DNA of 64,000 bases from PALSA-607 sp036501485 (lineage in GTDB: Bacteria; Actinomycetota; Actinomycetes; Acidothermales; Acidothermaceae). A model generated the notes under the pieces. That model ran no database searches. It was not told the DNA's origin and saw only the letters and a program-made list of their open reading frames with translations. Position numbers and translations under genes: made by a program. Positions 42,999-51,260 of the stretch are shown here, in pieces (the first letter of the stretch is position 1; each line of letters opens with the position of its first letter). The DNA is taken from contig DASYAG010000123.1 in the NCBI GenBank assembly GCA_036501485.1, forward strand, positions 1 to 64,000. Reading direction: 5' to 3'.

Positions 42999-43768
42999 CG
43001 ACGACCGACGCCTTGCTCGCCGTCCGCGTCATTCCTTGCCTTGACGTCGATGCGGGCCGCGTGGTGAAGGGCGTGAACTTCGTCGATCTACGCGACGCGG
43101 GCGACCCCGTCGAGATGGCGCGGGTGTACGACGCCGAGGGTGCCGACGAGCTGGTGTTCCTCGACATCACCGCCAGCAGCGGCGATCGCGAAACGACCTA
43201 CGACGTGGTGCGACGCACGGCCGAGCAGGTCTTCATCCCGCTGACGGTCGGTGGGGGAGTCCGCGAGGTTGACGACTTCAATCGGCTGCTGCGGGCCGGT
43301 GCCGACAAGGTCGGGGTAAATACCGCGGCCGTGATGCGGCCGGCGCTGCTGGCCGAAGCAGCCGACCGCTTCGGTGCGCAGTGCGTGGTGCTCTCGATTG
43401 ACGCCAGACGCGCGGCGACGCCGTCCGGCTTCGAGGTCACCACTCACGGGGGTCGCCAGGGCACCGGGATCGACGTGGTCGCGTGGGCCGCCGAAGCGAC
43501 CGAGTTGGGCGCAGGTGAGATCTTGCTGAACTCGATGGACGCCGACGGCACGTTGGCCGGGTTCGACCTCGAGTTGATCGCGGCGGTTCGTGCCGTCGCC
43601 TCGGTCCCGATCATCGCGAGCGGCGGAGCCGGTAGAGCGTCGGACTTCGCGCCGGCGGTCGACGCCGGGGCTGACGCGGTTCTTGCGGCGAGCGTGTTCC
43701 ACTTCGGCGCGCTGCGTATCGGCGACGTCAAATCCGCGCTACGCGAAGCCGGCCAACCCGTCCGCTGA
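42995..43768 (+). CDS. hisF: Imidazole glycerol phosphate synthase, cyclase subunit
   Basis: A 257-residue beta/alpha-barrel that closes the imidazole ring using ammonia from HisH. The catalytic aspartates lie in VIPCLDVDAGRVVKG and INSMDADGT-like ILLNSMDADGTLAGFD; IIASGGAG is the phosphate loop. ATG 42995 overlaps the previous gene. It is the last gene of the overlapping his run and is followed by a hairpin. Confidence 0.97.
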   Translation: MTTTDALLAVRVIPCLDVDAGRVVKGVNFVDLRDAGDPVEMARVYDAEGADELVFLDITASSGDRETTYDVVRRTAEQVFIPLTVGGGVREVDDFNRLLRAGADKVGVNTAAVMRPALLAEAADRFGAQCVVLSIDARRAATPSGFEVTTHGGRQGTGIDVVAWAAEATELGAGEILLNSMDADGTLAGFDLELIAAVRAVASVPIIASGGAGRASDFAPAVDAGADAVLAASVFHFGALRIGDVKSALREAGQPVR

Positions 43769-43794
43769 GGCAACTCGCGAGGGCTCGAAATCAA

Positions 43795-43829
43795 GCGCAC
43801 TTACTGCCCCCAGAGGACAGCGAGTGCGC
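43795..43829 (+). terminator. Hairpin after hisF
   Basis: GCGCACT (43795-43801) and AGTGCGC (43823-43829) pair perfectly, with an inner CTG/CAG. A short ATTT follows. It lies 27 bases after the his operon and before the small leaderless gene. Confidence 0.45.
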
Positions 43830-43860
43830 AGGATTTGGTCTACGGCTAGGTAGTGGCCGC

Positions 43861-43866
43861 TACCGT
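43861..43866 (+). promoter_or_regulatory. -10 TACCGT for the 39-residue gene
   Basis: TACCGT is exactly six bases before ATG 43873, the same geometry as at pyk, trpB and the ANTAR gene. A leaderless mRNA is inferred. Confidence 0.5.
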
Positions 43867-43872
43867 TGGACG

Positions 43873-43992
43873 ATGATCGTGCTGCGGTTTCTGGTTCGCG
43901 AGTTCCGCGCGTGGTCAAAACGTTCGTACGATCGCGCAATTCAGGCGCCGGTGATCCCGTCTCAGGCCGAGCGCTGGCTGAGGTCGCGCTAG
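43873..43992 (+). CDS. Small basic protein, 39 residues
   Basis: A 39-residue frame starts MIVLRFLVREFRAWSKRS and ends QAERWLRSR. The N-terminus is amphipathic and positively charged, which suits membrane-surface or RNA binding. There is no ribosome site, but a -10-like TACCGT six bases upstream supports a leaderless gene. It stands between the his operon and a convergent small gene. I do not recognise a family; function unknown. Confidence 0.55.
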   Translation: MIVLRFLVREFRAWSKRSYDRAIQAPVIPSQAERWLRSR

Positions 43993-44011
43993 CACGACGG
44001 GTAAGGCCCCG

Positions 44012-44189
44012 CTAAGACGCGTGCGGGCGGCGCAGAACTGTGTCGAAATCCTCGCCGCTCGCGAGTTCTCGCGATAGCCGGCGGAGCATTACTTGGCGGC
44101 GGACGCGGCGGCGAATCTCCTTGCGAGTCGTCCGTACCGGGGATACGGGAATCGCGGGGTTCACGCCGCTCCTTTCGGGTTCGGTCATG
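44012..44189 (-). CDS. Small basic protein, 58 residues
   Basis: The minus-strand ATG at 44189 opens a 58-residue frame. A GTG at 44165, with AAAGGAG four bases upstream, is an equally good start and would give 50 residues. The centre is strongly basic and helical (RKEIRRRVRRQVMLRRLSREL), followed by ASGEDFDTVL. I do not recognise it. It is convergent with the 39-residue gene and divergent from hisI. Confidence 0.55.
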
Positions 44190-44321
44190 CCTCTCCGAGT
44201 CGTTCCAACTGTAGTTTCAACGATGTCACCCGATTGCGCATGATCCATTCGGCCTCACGTAGTCAGCCGAACGGCCGTATCTCGTGCGACGCCGGGCCCG
44301 TCAGCCCGGCACAATGACTCC

Positions 44322-44777
44322 ATGCAACCCGTGCACCCTCCTTCTGATTCCCAGGCCTCAGATTCCCCGGACCCGGCTGCTCCGAACGTCGATCGCGATA
44401 CCAATCCGTCAACTTCTGTGACTCTCGACCCACAGATTGCGGCGCGTCTCAAGCGTGACGACCACGGCCTCTTCCCTGCTGTCGCCCAGCAGTACGACAC
44501 GGGAGAGGTGCTGATGCTCGGCTGGATGGACGACGAGGCTCTGCGTCGTACTTTGACCACCGGCAGGTGCACCTATTGGAGTAGAAGCCGCAAGGAGTAC
44601 TGGGTCAAGGGTGAGACGTCGGGCCACCAGCAATGGGTGAAGTCGGTGGCGCTGGACTGCGACGGCGACACCGTGCTCGTGAAGGTCGACCAGATCGGTG
44701 CGGCCTGTCACACCGGCGACCGCACCTGTTTCGACGCAGGGGTGCTGCCCGCCGTCGTCGGCGTGGCCATCTCATGA
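44322..44777 (+). CDS. hisI: Phosphoribosyl-AMP cyclohydrolase
   Basis: A 151-residue enzyme for the third histidine step. VLMLGWMDDEALRRT, TYWSRSRKEYWVKGETSG, LDCDGDTVLVKVDQIG and ACHTGDRTCF supply the zinc and magnesium sites. The first 40 residues are a Pro/Ser/Asp-rich extension absent from most homologues. It is separate from the main his run and leads into trpE, as in other actinobacteria. ACAAT lies just upstream of the ATG, so a leaderless start is possible. Confidence 0.95.
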   Translation: MQPVHPPSDSQASDSPDPAAPNVDRDTNPSTSVTLDPQIAARLKRDDHGLFPAVAQQYDTGEVLMLGWMDDEALRRTLTTGRCTYWSRSRKEYWVKGETSGHQQWVKSVALDCDGDTVLVKVDQIGAACHTGDRTCFDAGVLPAVVGVAIS

Positions 44778-44800
44778 GTAGGCACCTCATGAACAGGCGA
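44770..44800 (+). repeat. Short tandem repeat after hisI
   Basis: CTCATGAGTAGGCA is followed by CTCATGAACAGGCG at a period of about 16 bases. The first copy contains the hisI stop (TGA within ATGA). trpE starts a few bases on. Confidence 0.6.
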
Positions 44801-44805
44801 GCGCG

Positions 44806-46260
44806 ATGACTGCGGCCGCGAGCGAGGCTGTTGCCACCGGACCGGTCAGCCGGGTCACCCGCAAACTCCTTGCGGACGGGGAGACCGCGGTGGGTTTGTA
44901 TCGCAAGCTTGCCCAGGACCGGCCAGGCACCTTCCTGCTGGAGTCCGCCGAGAACGGACGTTCGTGGTCGCGTTACTCGTTCATCGGCGTACGTGCGGCG
45001 GCGACACTCACCGAGCAGGATGGCCGGGCGCATTGGATCGGCGACCCGCCCCCCGGCGTCCCGACCGTTGGTTCTCCGCTTGAAGTCCTCGCCGGTACCG
45101 TCGCTGCGCTGCGAGGTCCTCGCGAGCCGTCGCTGCCCCCGCTAGTCGGCGGCATGGTCGGCTTCGTGACCTACGACGCGGTGCGCCGCCTCGAGAAGCT
45201 GCCCGACGACACCGTCGACGACCTGCAGCTGCCCGAGCTCGTGATGTTCCTGGTCACAGACCTCGCCGTGCTCGATCATCACGACGGCAGCGTGCTGCTG
45301 ATCGCCAATGTGCTGCCGGGTGATTCGGCGGAGAACGCGGAGAAGCGGCTCGATGAGATGACCGTGGCGCTGCAAAGCCCGGCGCCGTCGACGATCGCGA
45401 TCATGAGCGACGCGGTCACGCCCCCGCCGTTGCGCCGCACGTCGAGCGAGGAATACATGTCATGGGTCGAACGCGCGCGTGAATACATCAGGGCCGGTGA
45501 CATCTTTCAGGTCGTGCCGAGTCAGCGGTTCGAGACCACGACCACGGTCAGTGCGCTCGACATCTACCGCGTGCTGCGGGCCCGCAATCCGAGCCCGTAC
45601 CTCTACCTGTTGCGGTTCGACGGCTTCGACGTCGTGGGCTCGAGTCCCGAAGCACATGTGACCGTGATGGACGGCCGGGCGACGATGCATCCGATCGCGG
45701 GCAGCAGGCCGCGTGGGGCAACGCCCGAGGACGACAATGCGCTCGCGGCCGAGATGCTCGCGGATCCCAAGGAGCGGGCCGAGCACGTCATGCTCGTCGA
45801 TCTCGCTCGCAATGACCTCGGTCGCATCAGTACACCCGGGTCGGTCGAGGTCGTCGACTTCATGACGGTCGAGCGCTACAGCCACATCATGCACATCGTC
45901 TCGACCGTCGTAGGGCAGGTCGATCCGGCACACGATGCGCTCGACGTGCTGGCCGCAACCTTCCCGGCCGGCACGCTTTCTGGTGCGCCGAAGGTTCGTG
46001 CGATGGAGATCATCGAAGAGCTCGAACCAACACGCAGGGGCCTGTACGGCGGCGTGGTGGGCTACGTCGACTTCGCTGGCGACCTCGACACCGCGATCGC
46101 GATTCGCACGGCGGTAGTGCGCGACGGCACGGTGTACGTCCAGGCGGGCGCTGGCTTGGTTGCGGACTCCGATCCGGCCACCGAGGACGCCGAGTGCCGG
46201 CACAAGGCGAACACCGTGCTGTCGGCTGTTGCCATCGCGCAGGCGCTGCGCGCGCCGTGA
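44806..46260 (+). CDS. trpE: Anthranilate synthase component I
   Basis: A 484-residue chorismate-using enzyme that makes anthranilate with the glutaminase TrpG, which is not in this window. LLESAENGRSWSRYSFIG is the N-terminal tryptophan-feedback region, and DIFQVVPSQRF, SPEAHVTVM, PIAGSRPRG, ERAEHVMLVDLARNDLGR and PAGTLSGAPKVRAMEII form the chorismate domain. ATG 44806 follows hisI closely. The stop overlaps the membrane protein gene (GTGA). No Trp-codon leader peptide is visible. Confidence 0.96.
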   Translation: MTAAASEAVATGPVSRVTRKLLADGETAVGLYRKLAQDRPGTFLLESAENGRSWSRYSFIGVRAAATLTEQDGRAHWIGDPPPGVPTVGSPLEVLAGTVAALRGPREPSLPPLVGGMVGFVTYDAVRRLEKLPDDTVDDLQLPELVMFLVTDLAVLDHHDGSVLLIANVLPGDSAENAEKRLDEMTVALQSPAPSTIAIMSDAVTPPPLRRTSSEEYMSWVERAREYIRAGDIFQVVPSQRFETTTTVSALDIYRVLRARNPSPYLYLLRFDGFDVVGSSPEAHVTVMDGRATMHPIAGSRPRGATPEDDNALAAEMLADPKERAEHVMLVDLARNDLGRISTPGSVEVVDFMTVERYSHIMHIVSTVVGQVDPAHDALDVLAATFPAGTLSGAPKVRAMEIIEELEPTRRGLYGGVVGYVDFAGDLDTAIAIRTAVVRDGTVYVQAGAGLVADSDPATEDAECRHKANTVLSAVAIAQALRAP

Positions 46261-46847
46261 CGTCTACGGATTCCGTGCCCGCGACGGCCGCGACGACGCA
46301 GCCCGGACGTCGCGCTCTTGGGATCGCCGTGACCGGGTGCGTGCTCAGTGGCGCGGTTGCGCTGTTCGCGGTCGGTCGGGTGTGGCTGCACTACACGGTG
46401 CCGCGCACGGGCCTCGCTGATTTGCGAGCGACGGCCACCGGGCACACGACTGCCGGGGCCGCCGGGACCCTCGCCCTCGTCGTCCTGGCTGGTGTTGTCG
46501 TGCTGCCCGCGACCCGAGGTCTCGGACGCCGCATTGCGGGTGTGCTCATCGCGCTCGCGGGCGTTGGCATCGGTTACCTGGCGATCCTGACGATCGCGTC
46601 CACCACCGACCGCCTTGATGGGTCTCAAGCGAGCACCTACACCGAGGGTCGGGCCACGGCGTGGCCGTGGATCGCGCTGGTCGCTGGCGCCATTGCGATC
46701 GCCACAGGGGTGTTCGCGGCGCTCGCAAGTGGCGGGTGGCCGGCGATGGGCCGGCGGTATGAGTCGGCCGGTTCGGCTCACCGTGGGCCTGCGACCGAGA
46801 CGTCCATCTGGGATCGCCTCGACGAAGGCGACGACCCAACCGCCTGA
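46257..46847 (+). CDS. Trp biosynthesis-associated membrane protein (TIGR02234-like)
   Basis: A 196-residue membrane protein with four helices, in the position after trpE where actinobacteria carry the TIGR02234 family. The helix layout (about 20-40, 62-80, 85-105, 135-155) with a W-L-H-Y-T-V loop fits it. Function is unknown; a role in tryptophan supply is inferred only from context. GTG 46257 overlaps the trpE stop. Confidence 0.85.
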   Translation: MTSTDSVPATAATTQPGRRALGIAVTGCVLSGAVALFAVGRVWLHYTVPRTGLADLRATATGHTTAGAAGTLALVVLAGVVVLPATRGLGRRIAGVLIALAGVGIGYLAILTIASTTDRLDGSQASTYTEGRATAWPWIALVAGAIAIATGVFAALASGGWPAMGRRYESAGSAHRGPATETSIWDRLDEGDDPTA

Positions 46848-46952
46848 GCCTCCATACATCGCTCGAACAATTCTCGAACACGGCGTTGCGCAGCCGTTGC
46901 CGACGATAGGGACGGCGATGCTGATCTAGCGGCGCGAATCAGGAGGCTCACC

Positions 46953-47663
46953 ATGACGGAACTCACCGCGCCCTCGGGCGACGGTTCCGCGAAGGGCCTG
47001 GTCCTGGTCATCGAGGATGAACGCGCCATCGCCGACCTCGAGCGGATGTATCTGACCCGCGAAGGGTTCGGCGTGCACGTCGAGTCGGACGGTAGAGCAG
47101 GCCTTGCTGCCGCGCGCAATCTGCATCCGGTTGCGATCGTGCTCGACGTCGGCATTCCGACGATCGATGGCACGGAGGTCTGCCGCATTTTGCGCGCCGA
47201 CGGTAACTGGACGCCGATCCTGTTCGTCACTGCTCGCGACGAAGAGATCGACCGGATCCTCGGCCTTGAGTTGGGCGCCGACGATTACCTGACCAAGCCG
47301 TTCAGTCCGCGCGAGCTGGTGGCGCGCGTGAAAGCGGTGCTTCGCCGCAGCAGCATCGATGCCGGCTCGCAGGAGCGGGTGTACGTCGTTGGCCGGGTGA
47401 CCGTTGATCCGGCGCGCCGGCGGGTGAGCGCCGACGGGCAACCCGTCGATCTCACCGCGACCGAATTCGAGCTGCTGGAGTTCTTGTGCCGGCGCCCCGG
47501 CCGGGTGTTCGCGCGGGAGCATTTGTTGTCGGAGGTCTGGGGCTACGCCGCGGCTGCCGGCACCCGCACCGTCGACGTTCACGTCGCGCAGCTACGCGCC
47601 AAGCTCGGTGACGCGAGCCCGATCCGCACCGTGCGTGGGGTGGGATACAGCGCTGATGTCTAA
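46953..47663 (+). CDS. OmpR/PhoB-family response regulator
   Basis: A 236-residue two-domain regulator. The receiver has the acidic pair E-D-E near residue 21, phospho-acceptor D65 in VLDVGIP, and K115 in LTKPFSP. The C-terminal winged helix has LTATEFELLEFL and TVDVHVAQLRAKL...IRTVRGVGY. AGGAGG precedes the ATG. It pairs with the kinase that starts 25 bases after its stop. The pair interrupts the trp genes, which is unusual. Target genes are unknown. Confidence 0.95.
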   Translation: MTELTAPSGDGSAKGLVLVIEDERAIADLERMYLTREGFGVHVESDGRAGLAAARNLHPVAIVLDVGIPTIDGTEVCRILRADGNWTPILFVTARDEEIDRILGLELGADDYLTKPFSPRELVARVKAVLRRSSIDAGSQERVYVVGRVTVDPARRRVSADGQPVDLTATEFELLEFLCRRPGRVFAREHLLSEVWGYAAAAGTRTVDVHVAQLRAKLGDASPIRTVRGVGYSADV

Positions 47664-47700
47664 GCCTGCCGATGTCTGAGCCTGCCGATGTCTAGGCGCC
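47653..47700 (+). repeat. 16-bp tandem repeat (three units) at the regulator-kinase junction
   Basis: GATGTCTAAGCCTGCC, GATGTCTGAGCCTGCC and GATGTCTAGGCG follow each other. Each holds ATG-TCT and an in-frame stop for the other frame. The first unit supplies the regulator stop (TAA) and the third the kinase start (ATG 47688); the middle one encodes only an eight-codon frame. Confidence 0.95.
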
Positions 47701-49088
47701 GCACTGGCCTGGCGACCCGCATCGCGCTTGTCACTACCTTGGCCGCGGCAATCGCCGTGCTCATCGCCGGTGTTGTGTTGGCCCGCGTGATCAGCCGCGC
47801 GGCAGACGACACTGGCCGCAAGGTGCTGTCGCAGTACGCGAGCCTGTCGGTCGACGCGGCTGACGTGTCGCGCACGGGTCGGGTCGCTGTCCGCGCCCAG
47901 ATCATTGCGCTGCTGCGTACGCAGCAGGTGCAGCTGGTCGTCGTGCAGCCCGACGGTCTCGTGACAGGCCCGGGCGGCGCGGTCGCGACGGCCGGAGTTC
48001 TGACACCCGCCGAGGTGGCCGAGCTCAAGGCGGGCCGCAGTTTCTCGGAGGTTCGGCGTCTGAGCAGCGGTCGGTACTACCTCGAGGGCCGGGCGATCAC
48101 GACCGGAGCGGCGGCCGGCGGCGGCGTCGTGCTGGTTCAGAAGGTCGCCGACGCGCGCTCGGCCGGCAGCCAGGTGGGGTTGCGGCTGCTCGTTGCTCTC
48201 ATTGCAGGTCTCGTCGTCGCCGCCCTCACCGGCGTGCTCCTGGCTCGCCGGTTGGCCCTGCCCTTGCAGCACGCCGCTGGTGCCGCCCGGCGATTGTCGA
48301 CGGGTGCACGCGACGTCCGCCTCGTGCCCGAAGGTCCTGCAGAGGTGGCCGCTGTCGCCGAAGCGTTGAACGCCCTGAGCAGCGCGCTGACGACAAGCGA
48401 AGGTCGGCAACGCGAGTTCCTGTTGTCGATTTCGCACGAGCTCCGTACGCCTCTGACCGCCGTGAAGGGTTACGCCGAAGCACTAGCGGACGGCGTGGTG
48501 GCACCGGCCGCAGTCGAGGCGACCGGTCACGTGCTACTGGCTGAGTCGAGCCGACTCGAACGACTGGTCTCCGACCTCCTCGACCTCGCGAGACTTGGCG
48601 CAGAGGACTTCCGGATCGATGTGACGAGGCTCGACCTGGTCGCGCTTGTCAGGCAGGCGGCGACCGTGTGGGCGGATCGTTGCCTTAAGGAGGGCGTCGA
48701 GTTCAGCCTCGAGGCACCGGACTGGGCCGTCGTGGTCAACACTGATCCGACGCGCGTGCGGCAAATCATCGACGGTCTGGCCGAGAACGCTCTGCGAGTG
48801 TCTCCAGCGGGGCGTCCCATCGTCTTCTTCGTCGGCGCGTCCGGATCCGAGGCGATCATGCAGGTGCGCGACGGCGGGCCTGGTCTCACCGAGGATGACT
48901 GCAGGGTCGCGTTCGATCGCTCCGCGTTATACGACCGGTACCGAGGCGTGCGGCGGGTCGGAACGGGGGTCGGACTCGCCTTGGTGGCCGGCCTCACCGC
49001 GAGGCTCCGAGGTCGCGCGGTCGCCGGCCGGTCGCCCGAGGGCGGCGCCTGCTTCACGATCACGCTGCCGCTCGAGCCGCGAGGCTGA
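47688..49088 (+). CDS. Sensor histidine kinase
   Basis: A 466-residue membrane kinase. One helix near the N-terminus (about 10-32), an extracytoplasmic sensor segment (about 33-165), a second helix (about 166-188), HAMP, then HisKA with H250 in SISHELRTPL and a HATPase domain (DGLAENALRVSP, VRDGGPGLTEDD, GTGVGLALV). The sensor is about 130 residues and of no known type to me. It works with the regulator just upstream. The ATG is the third copy in a tandem repeat. Confidence 0.94.
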   Translation: MSRRRTGLATRIALVTTLAAAIAVLIAGVVLARVISRAADDTGRKVLSQYASLSVDAADVSRTGRVAVRAQIIALLRTQQVQLVVVQPDGLVTGPGGAVATAGVLTPAEVAELKAGRSFSEVRRLSSGRYYLEGRAITTGAAAGGGVVLVQKVADARSAGSQVGLRLLVALIAGLVVAALTGVLLARRLALPLQHAAGAARRLSTGARDVRLVPEGPAEVAAVAEALNALSSALTTSEGRQREFLLSISHELRTPLTAVKGYAEALADGVVAPAAVEATGHVLLAESSRLERLVSDLLDLARLGAEDFRIDVTRLDLVALVRQAATVWADRCLKEGVEFSLEAPDWAVVVNTDPTRVRQIIDGLAENALRVSPAGRPIVFFVGASGSEAIMQVRDGGPGLTEDDCRVAFDRSALYDRYRGVRRVGTGVGLALVAGLTARLRGRAVAGRSPEGGACFTITLPLEPRG

Positions 49089-49136
49089 TGGGTTACCGCC
49101 CAGGGGGCTAGCGACGGGCGTCGTTTCCTCGGCCGC

Positions 49137-49142
49137 TACCCT
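49137..49142 (+). promoter_or_regulatory. -10-like TACCCT upstream of trpC
   Basis: TACCCT is 59 bases before the trpC GTG in a 113-bp gap. A separate promoter for trpCBA is plausible since a two-component system separates it from trpE. Confidence 0.35.
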
Positions 49143-49201
49143 GAGGCAGTTCTGCGAGAGTGCTCGACAGCTGGCTAACAGGCGCACGAGGGGATCGCTA
49201 C

Positions 49202-50008
49202 GTGAGCGTGCTCGACGAGATCCTGGTCGGCGTCCGCGCCGATATGGAGCAGCGCCAGCGCGCGGTGCCACTCGATGAACTAAAAGCAAAGGCTGCAAAG
49301 CGAACCGCTCCGGCCGACGGAGTGTCCGCACTGAGGCGCGACGCAGTGACCGTCATCGCCGAGGTGAAGCGGTCGAGCCCGTCCCGCGGCGACCTCGCGC
49401 CCATCACCGATCCTGCGGCTCTCGCGTGTGCCTACGAGGCCGGCGGTGCCGCAGTCATCAGCGTGTTGACCGAACCGCGCAAGTTCCACGGGTCTCTCGC
49501 CGACCTCGAGGCCGTGCGCAAAGCCGTCGACATTCCCTTGCTGCGTAAAGACTTCGTCTACCACTCGTATCAATTGTGGGAAGCCCTCGCTTACGGCGCC
49601 GACATCGTGCTGCTCATCGTTGCGGCACTCGACCAGAGCGCATTGGTGTCGTTGGTCGAGCGGGCGCAGTCCCTTGGCCTGACGCCGTTGGTCGAAGTGC
49701 ACGACGAGGCCGAGGTCGATCGGGCTGTCGAGGCGGGCGCCCGCATCATCGGCGTGAATGCACGCGATCTGCGTACCCTCGAGATTGACCGCACGCTGTT
49801 CGCGCGACTTGCTCCGCGCATCCCGCCCGGCATTGTGAAGGTGGCCGAGTCCGGTATCCGGGGCCCCCATGACCTGTTCGCGTACGCGTCGGCGGGCGCC
49901 GACGCGGTGCTCGTCGGCGAAGGTCTGGTCACTGACAAGGATCCGCGGCAGGCCGTCGCCGACCTCGTGACAGCGGGCGCGCACCCGGCCCTGCGGCACG
50001 GGCAGTAA
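49202..50008 (+). CDS. trpC: Indole-3-glycerol phosphate synthase
   Basis: A 268-residue monofunctional barrel enzyme. VIAEVKRSSPSRG, LRKDFVYHSYQ, VEVHDEAEVDRAVEAGARIIGVNARDL and VAESGIRGPHDL are diagnostic, with no fused TrpF domain. GTG 49202 gives MSVLDEILVGVRADMEQRQ and has GAGGGG upstream; an upstream in-frame ATG adds an atypical stretch that repeats GTGCTCGAC. Confidence 0.96.
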   Translation: MSVLDEILVGVRADMEQRQRAVPLDELKAKAAKRTAPADGVSALRRDAVTVIAEVKRSSPSRGDLAPITDPAALACAYEAGGAAVISVLTEPRKFHGSLADLEAVRKAVDIPLLRKDFVYHSYQLWEALAYGADIVLLIVAALDQSALVSLVERAQSLGLTPLVEVHDEAEVDRAVEAGARIIGVNARDLRTLEIDRTLFARLAPRIPPGIVKVAESGIRGPHDLFAYASAGADAVLVGEGLVTDKDPRQAVADLVTAGAHPALRHGQ

Positions 50009-50030
50009 GCGTGGCGCGGTTTGCGCCCCA

Positions 50031-50036
50031 TAAGCT
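50031..50036 (+). promoter_or_regulatory. -10 TAAGCT for trpB
   Basis: TAAGCT is six bases before GTG 50043 in the 34-bp trpC-trpB gap, giving a predicted leaderless internal start. Confidence 0.45.
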
Positions 50037-50042
50037 TGCTCG

Positions 50043-51260
50043 GTGATCGCCCCCAAGCTTCCCGATGCCAGCGGCCATTTCGGCCCGTTTGGCGGCCGAT
50101 TCGTCCCTGAAGCACTCGTCGCCGCACTCGACGAGCTGGGTGTCGCCTACACCGAGGCGATGGCCGACCCGGCGTTCACGGCCGAACTCGCTCGGTTGCT
50201 CTCGACCTACGCTGGGCGCGCGACACCGATCACCGACGCCACCCGACTGTCGGAGCACGCCGGCGGCGCTCGCATTCTGCTGAAGCGCGAAGACCTCACC
50301 CATACCGGTTCACACAAGATCAACAACGTGCTGGGTCAGGCACTGCTCACGGTTCGGATGGGCAAGAAGCGAGTCATCGCCGAAACCGGCGCCGGCCAGC
50401 ACGGCGTTGCCACGGCAACAGCCGCCGCCTTGTTCGGGCTCGAGTGCACGATCTACATGGGCGAAGAGGACACCCGCCGCCAGGCCCTCAACGTGGCTCG
50501 CATGAAGATGCTCGGCGCCGAGGTAGTTCCGGTAACGGCCGGAACCAAGACGTTGAAGGATGCCATCAACGAAGCCTTCCGTGACTGGGTCACGACGGTC
50601 GAGGACACGCACTACCTCTTCGGCACCGTGGCCGGCCCGCACCCATTCCCCACGCTGGTTCGCGACTTTCAGAAAGTGGTCGGCGAGGAGGCCCGCGCAC
50701 AGGTCTTGGCGCTGACCGGCCGACTGCCCGACGCTGTCACGGCCTGCGTGGGCGGTGGCTCCAACGCGATCGGCATCTTCACTGCGTTTCTGCCAGACAA
50801 CTCGGTTCGCCTTTATGGGTTCGAGGCGGGCGGCGACGGCGTCGCAACTGGCCGCCACGCGGCGACACTGTCGGCGGGCACCCGCGGAGTTCTCCATGGT
50901 GCGCGGACCTATGTACTGCAGGACTCCGACGGGCAGACTCTTGCCTCGCACTCGATCTCTGCAGGCCTCGACTACCCGGGAGTCGGACCGGAGCATGCAT
51001 GGCTTGCGGAGACCGGTCGGGTCACCTACCTGCCAATCACCGACTCCGAGGCCATGGACGCGTTCTTGCTGCTCGCCAGAACCGAGGGCATCATTCCGGC
51101 CATCGAAAGCGCCCACGCGTTGGCAGGCACCCTGCACTTGGGCCGCCAGCTAGGACCGGACGCCGTCATCCTGGTGAGTCTGTCCGGGCGTGGCGACAAG
51201 GACGTCGACACCGCGGCGGCCTGGTTCAACCTTGACTCCTCGCCGGCGGGGGTTCGATGA
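50043..51260 (+). CDS. trpB: Tryptophan synthase beta chain
   Basis: A 405-residue PLP enzyme that joins indole and serine. The PLP lysine is K92 in GSHKINNVLGQ; AETGAGQHGVA, CVGGGSNAIG and SISAGLDYPGVGPEHA are standard. It is of the TrpB1 type that pairs with TrpA. GTG 50043; the stop overlaps trpA (ATGA). Confidence 0.97.
   Translation: MIAPKLPDASGHFGPFGGRFVPEALVAALDELGVAYTEAMADPAFTAELARLLSTYAGRATPITDATRLSEHAGGARILLKREDLTHTGSHKINNVLGQALLTVRMGKKRVIAETGAGQHGVATATAAALFGLECTIYMGEEDTRRQALNVARMKMLGAEVVPVTAGTKTLKDAINEAFRDWVTTVEDTHYLFGTVAGPHPFPTLVRDFQKVVGEEARAQVLALTGRLPDAVTACVGGGSNAIGIFTAFLPDNSVRLYGFEAGGDGVATGRHAATLSAGTRGVLHGARTYVLQDSDGQTLASHSISAGLDYPGVGPEHAWLAETGRVTYLPITDSEAMDAFLLLARTEGIIPAIESAHALAGTLHLGRQLGPDAVILVSLSGRGDKDVDTAAAWFNLDSSPAGVR

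Noticed and set aside
46953..49088. Two-component system as part of a mobile element
   Set aside because: No integrase, transposase, inverted repeats, target duplication or obvious shift in base composition was seen around it.
49089..49201. Tryptophan attenuator before trpC
   Set aside because: No short frame with adjacent Trp codons and no alternating terminator stems were found; the same is true before trpE.
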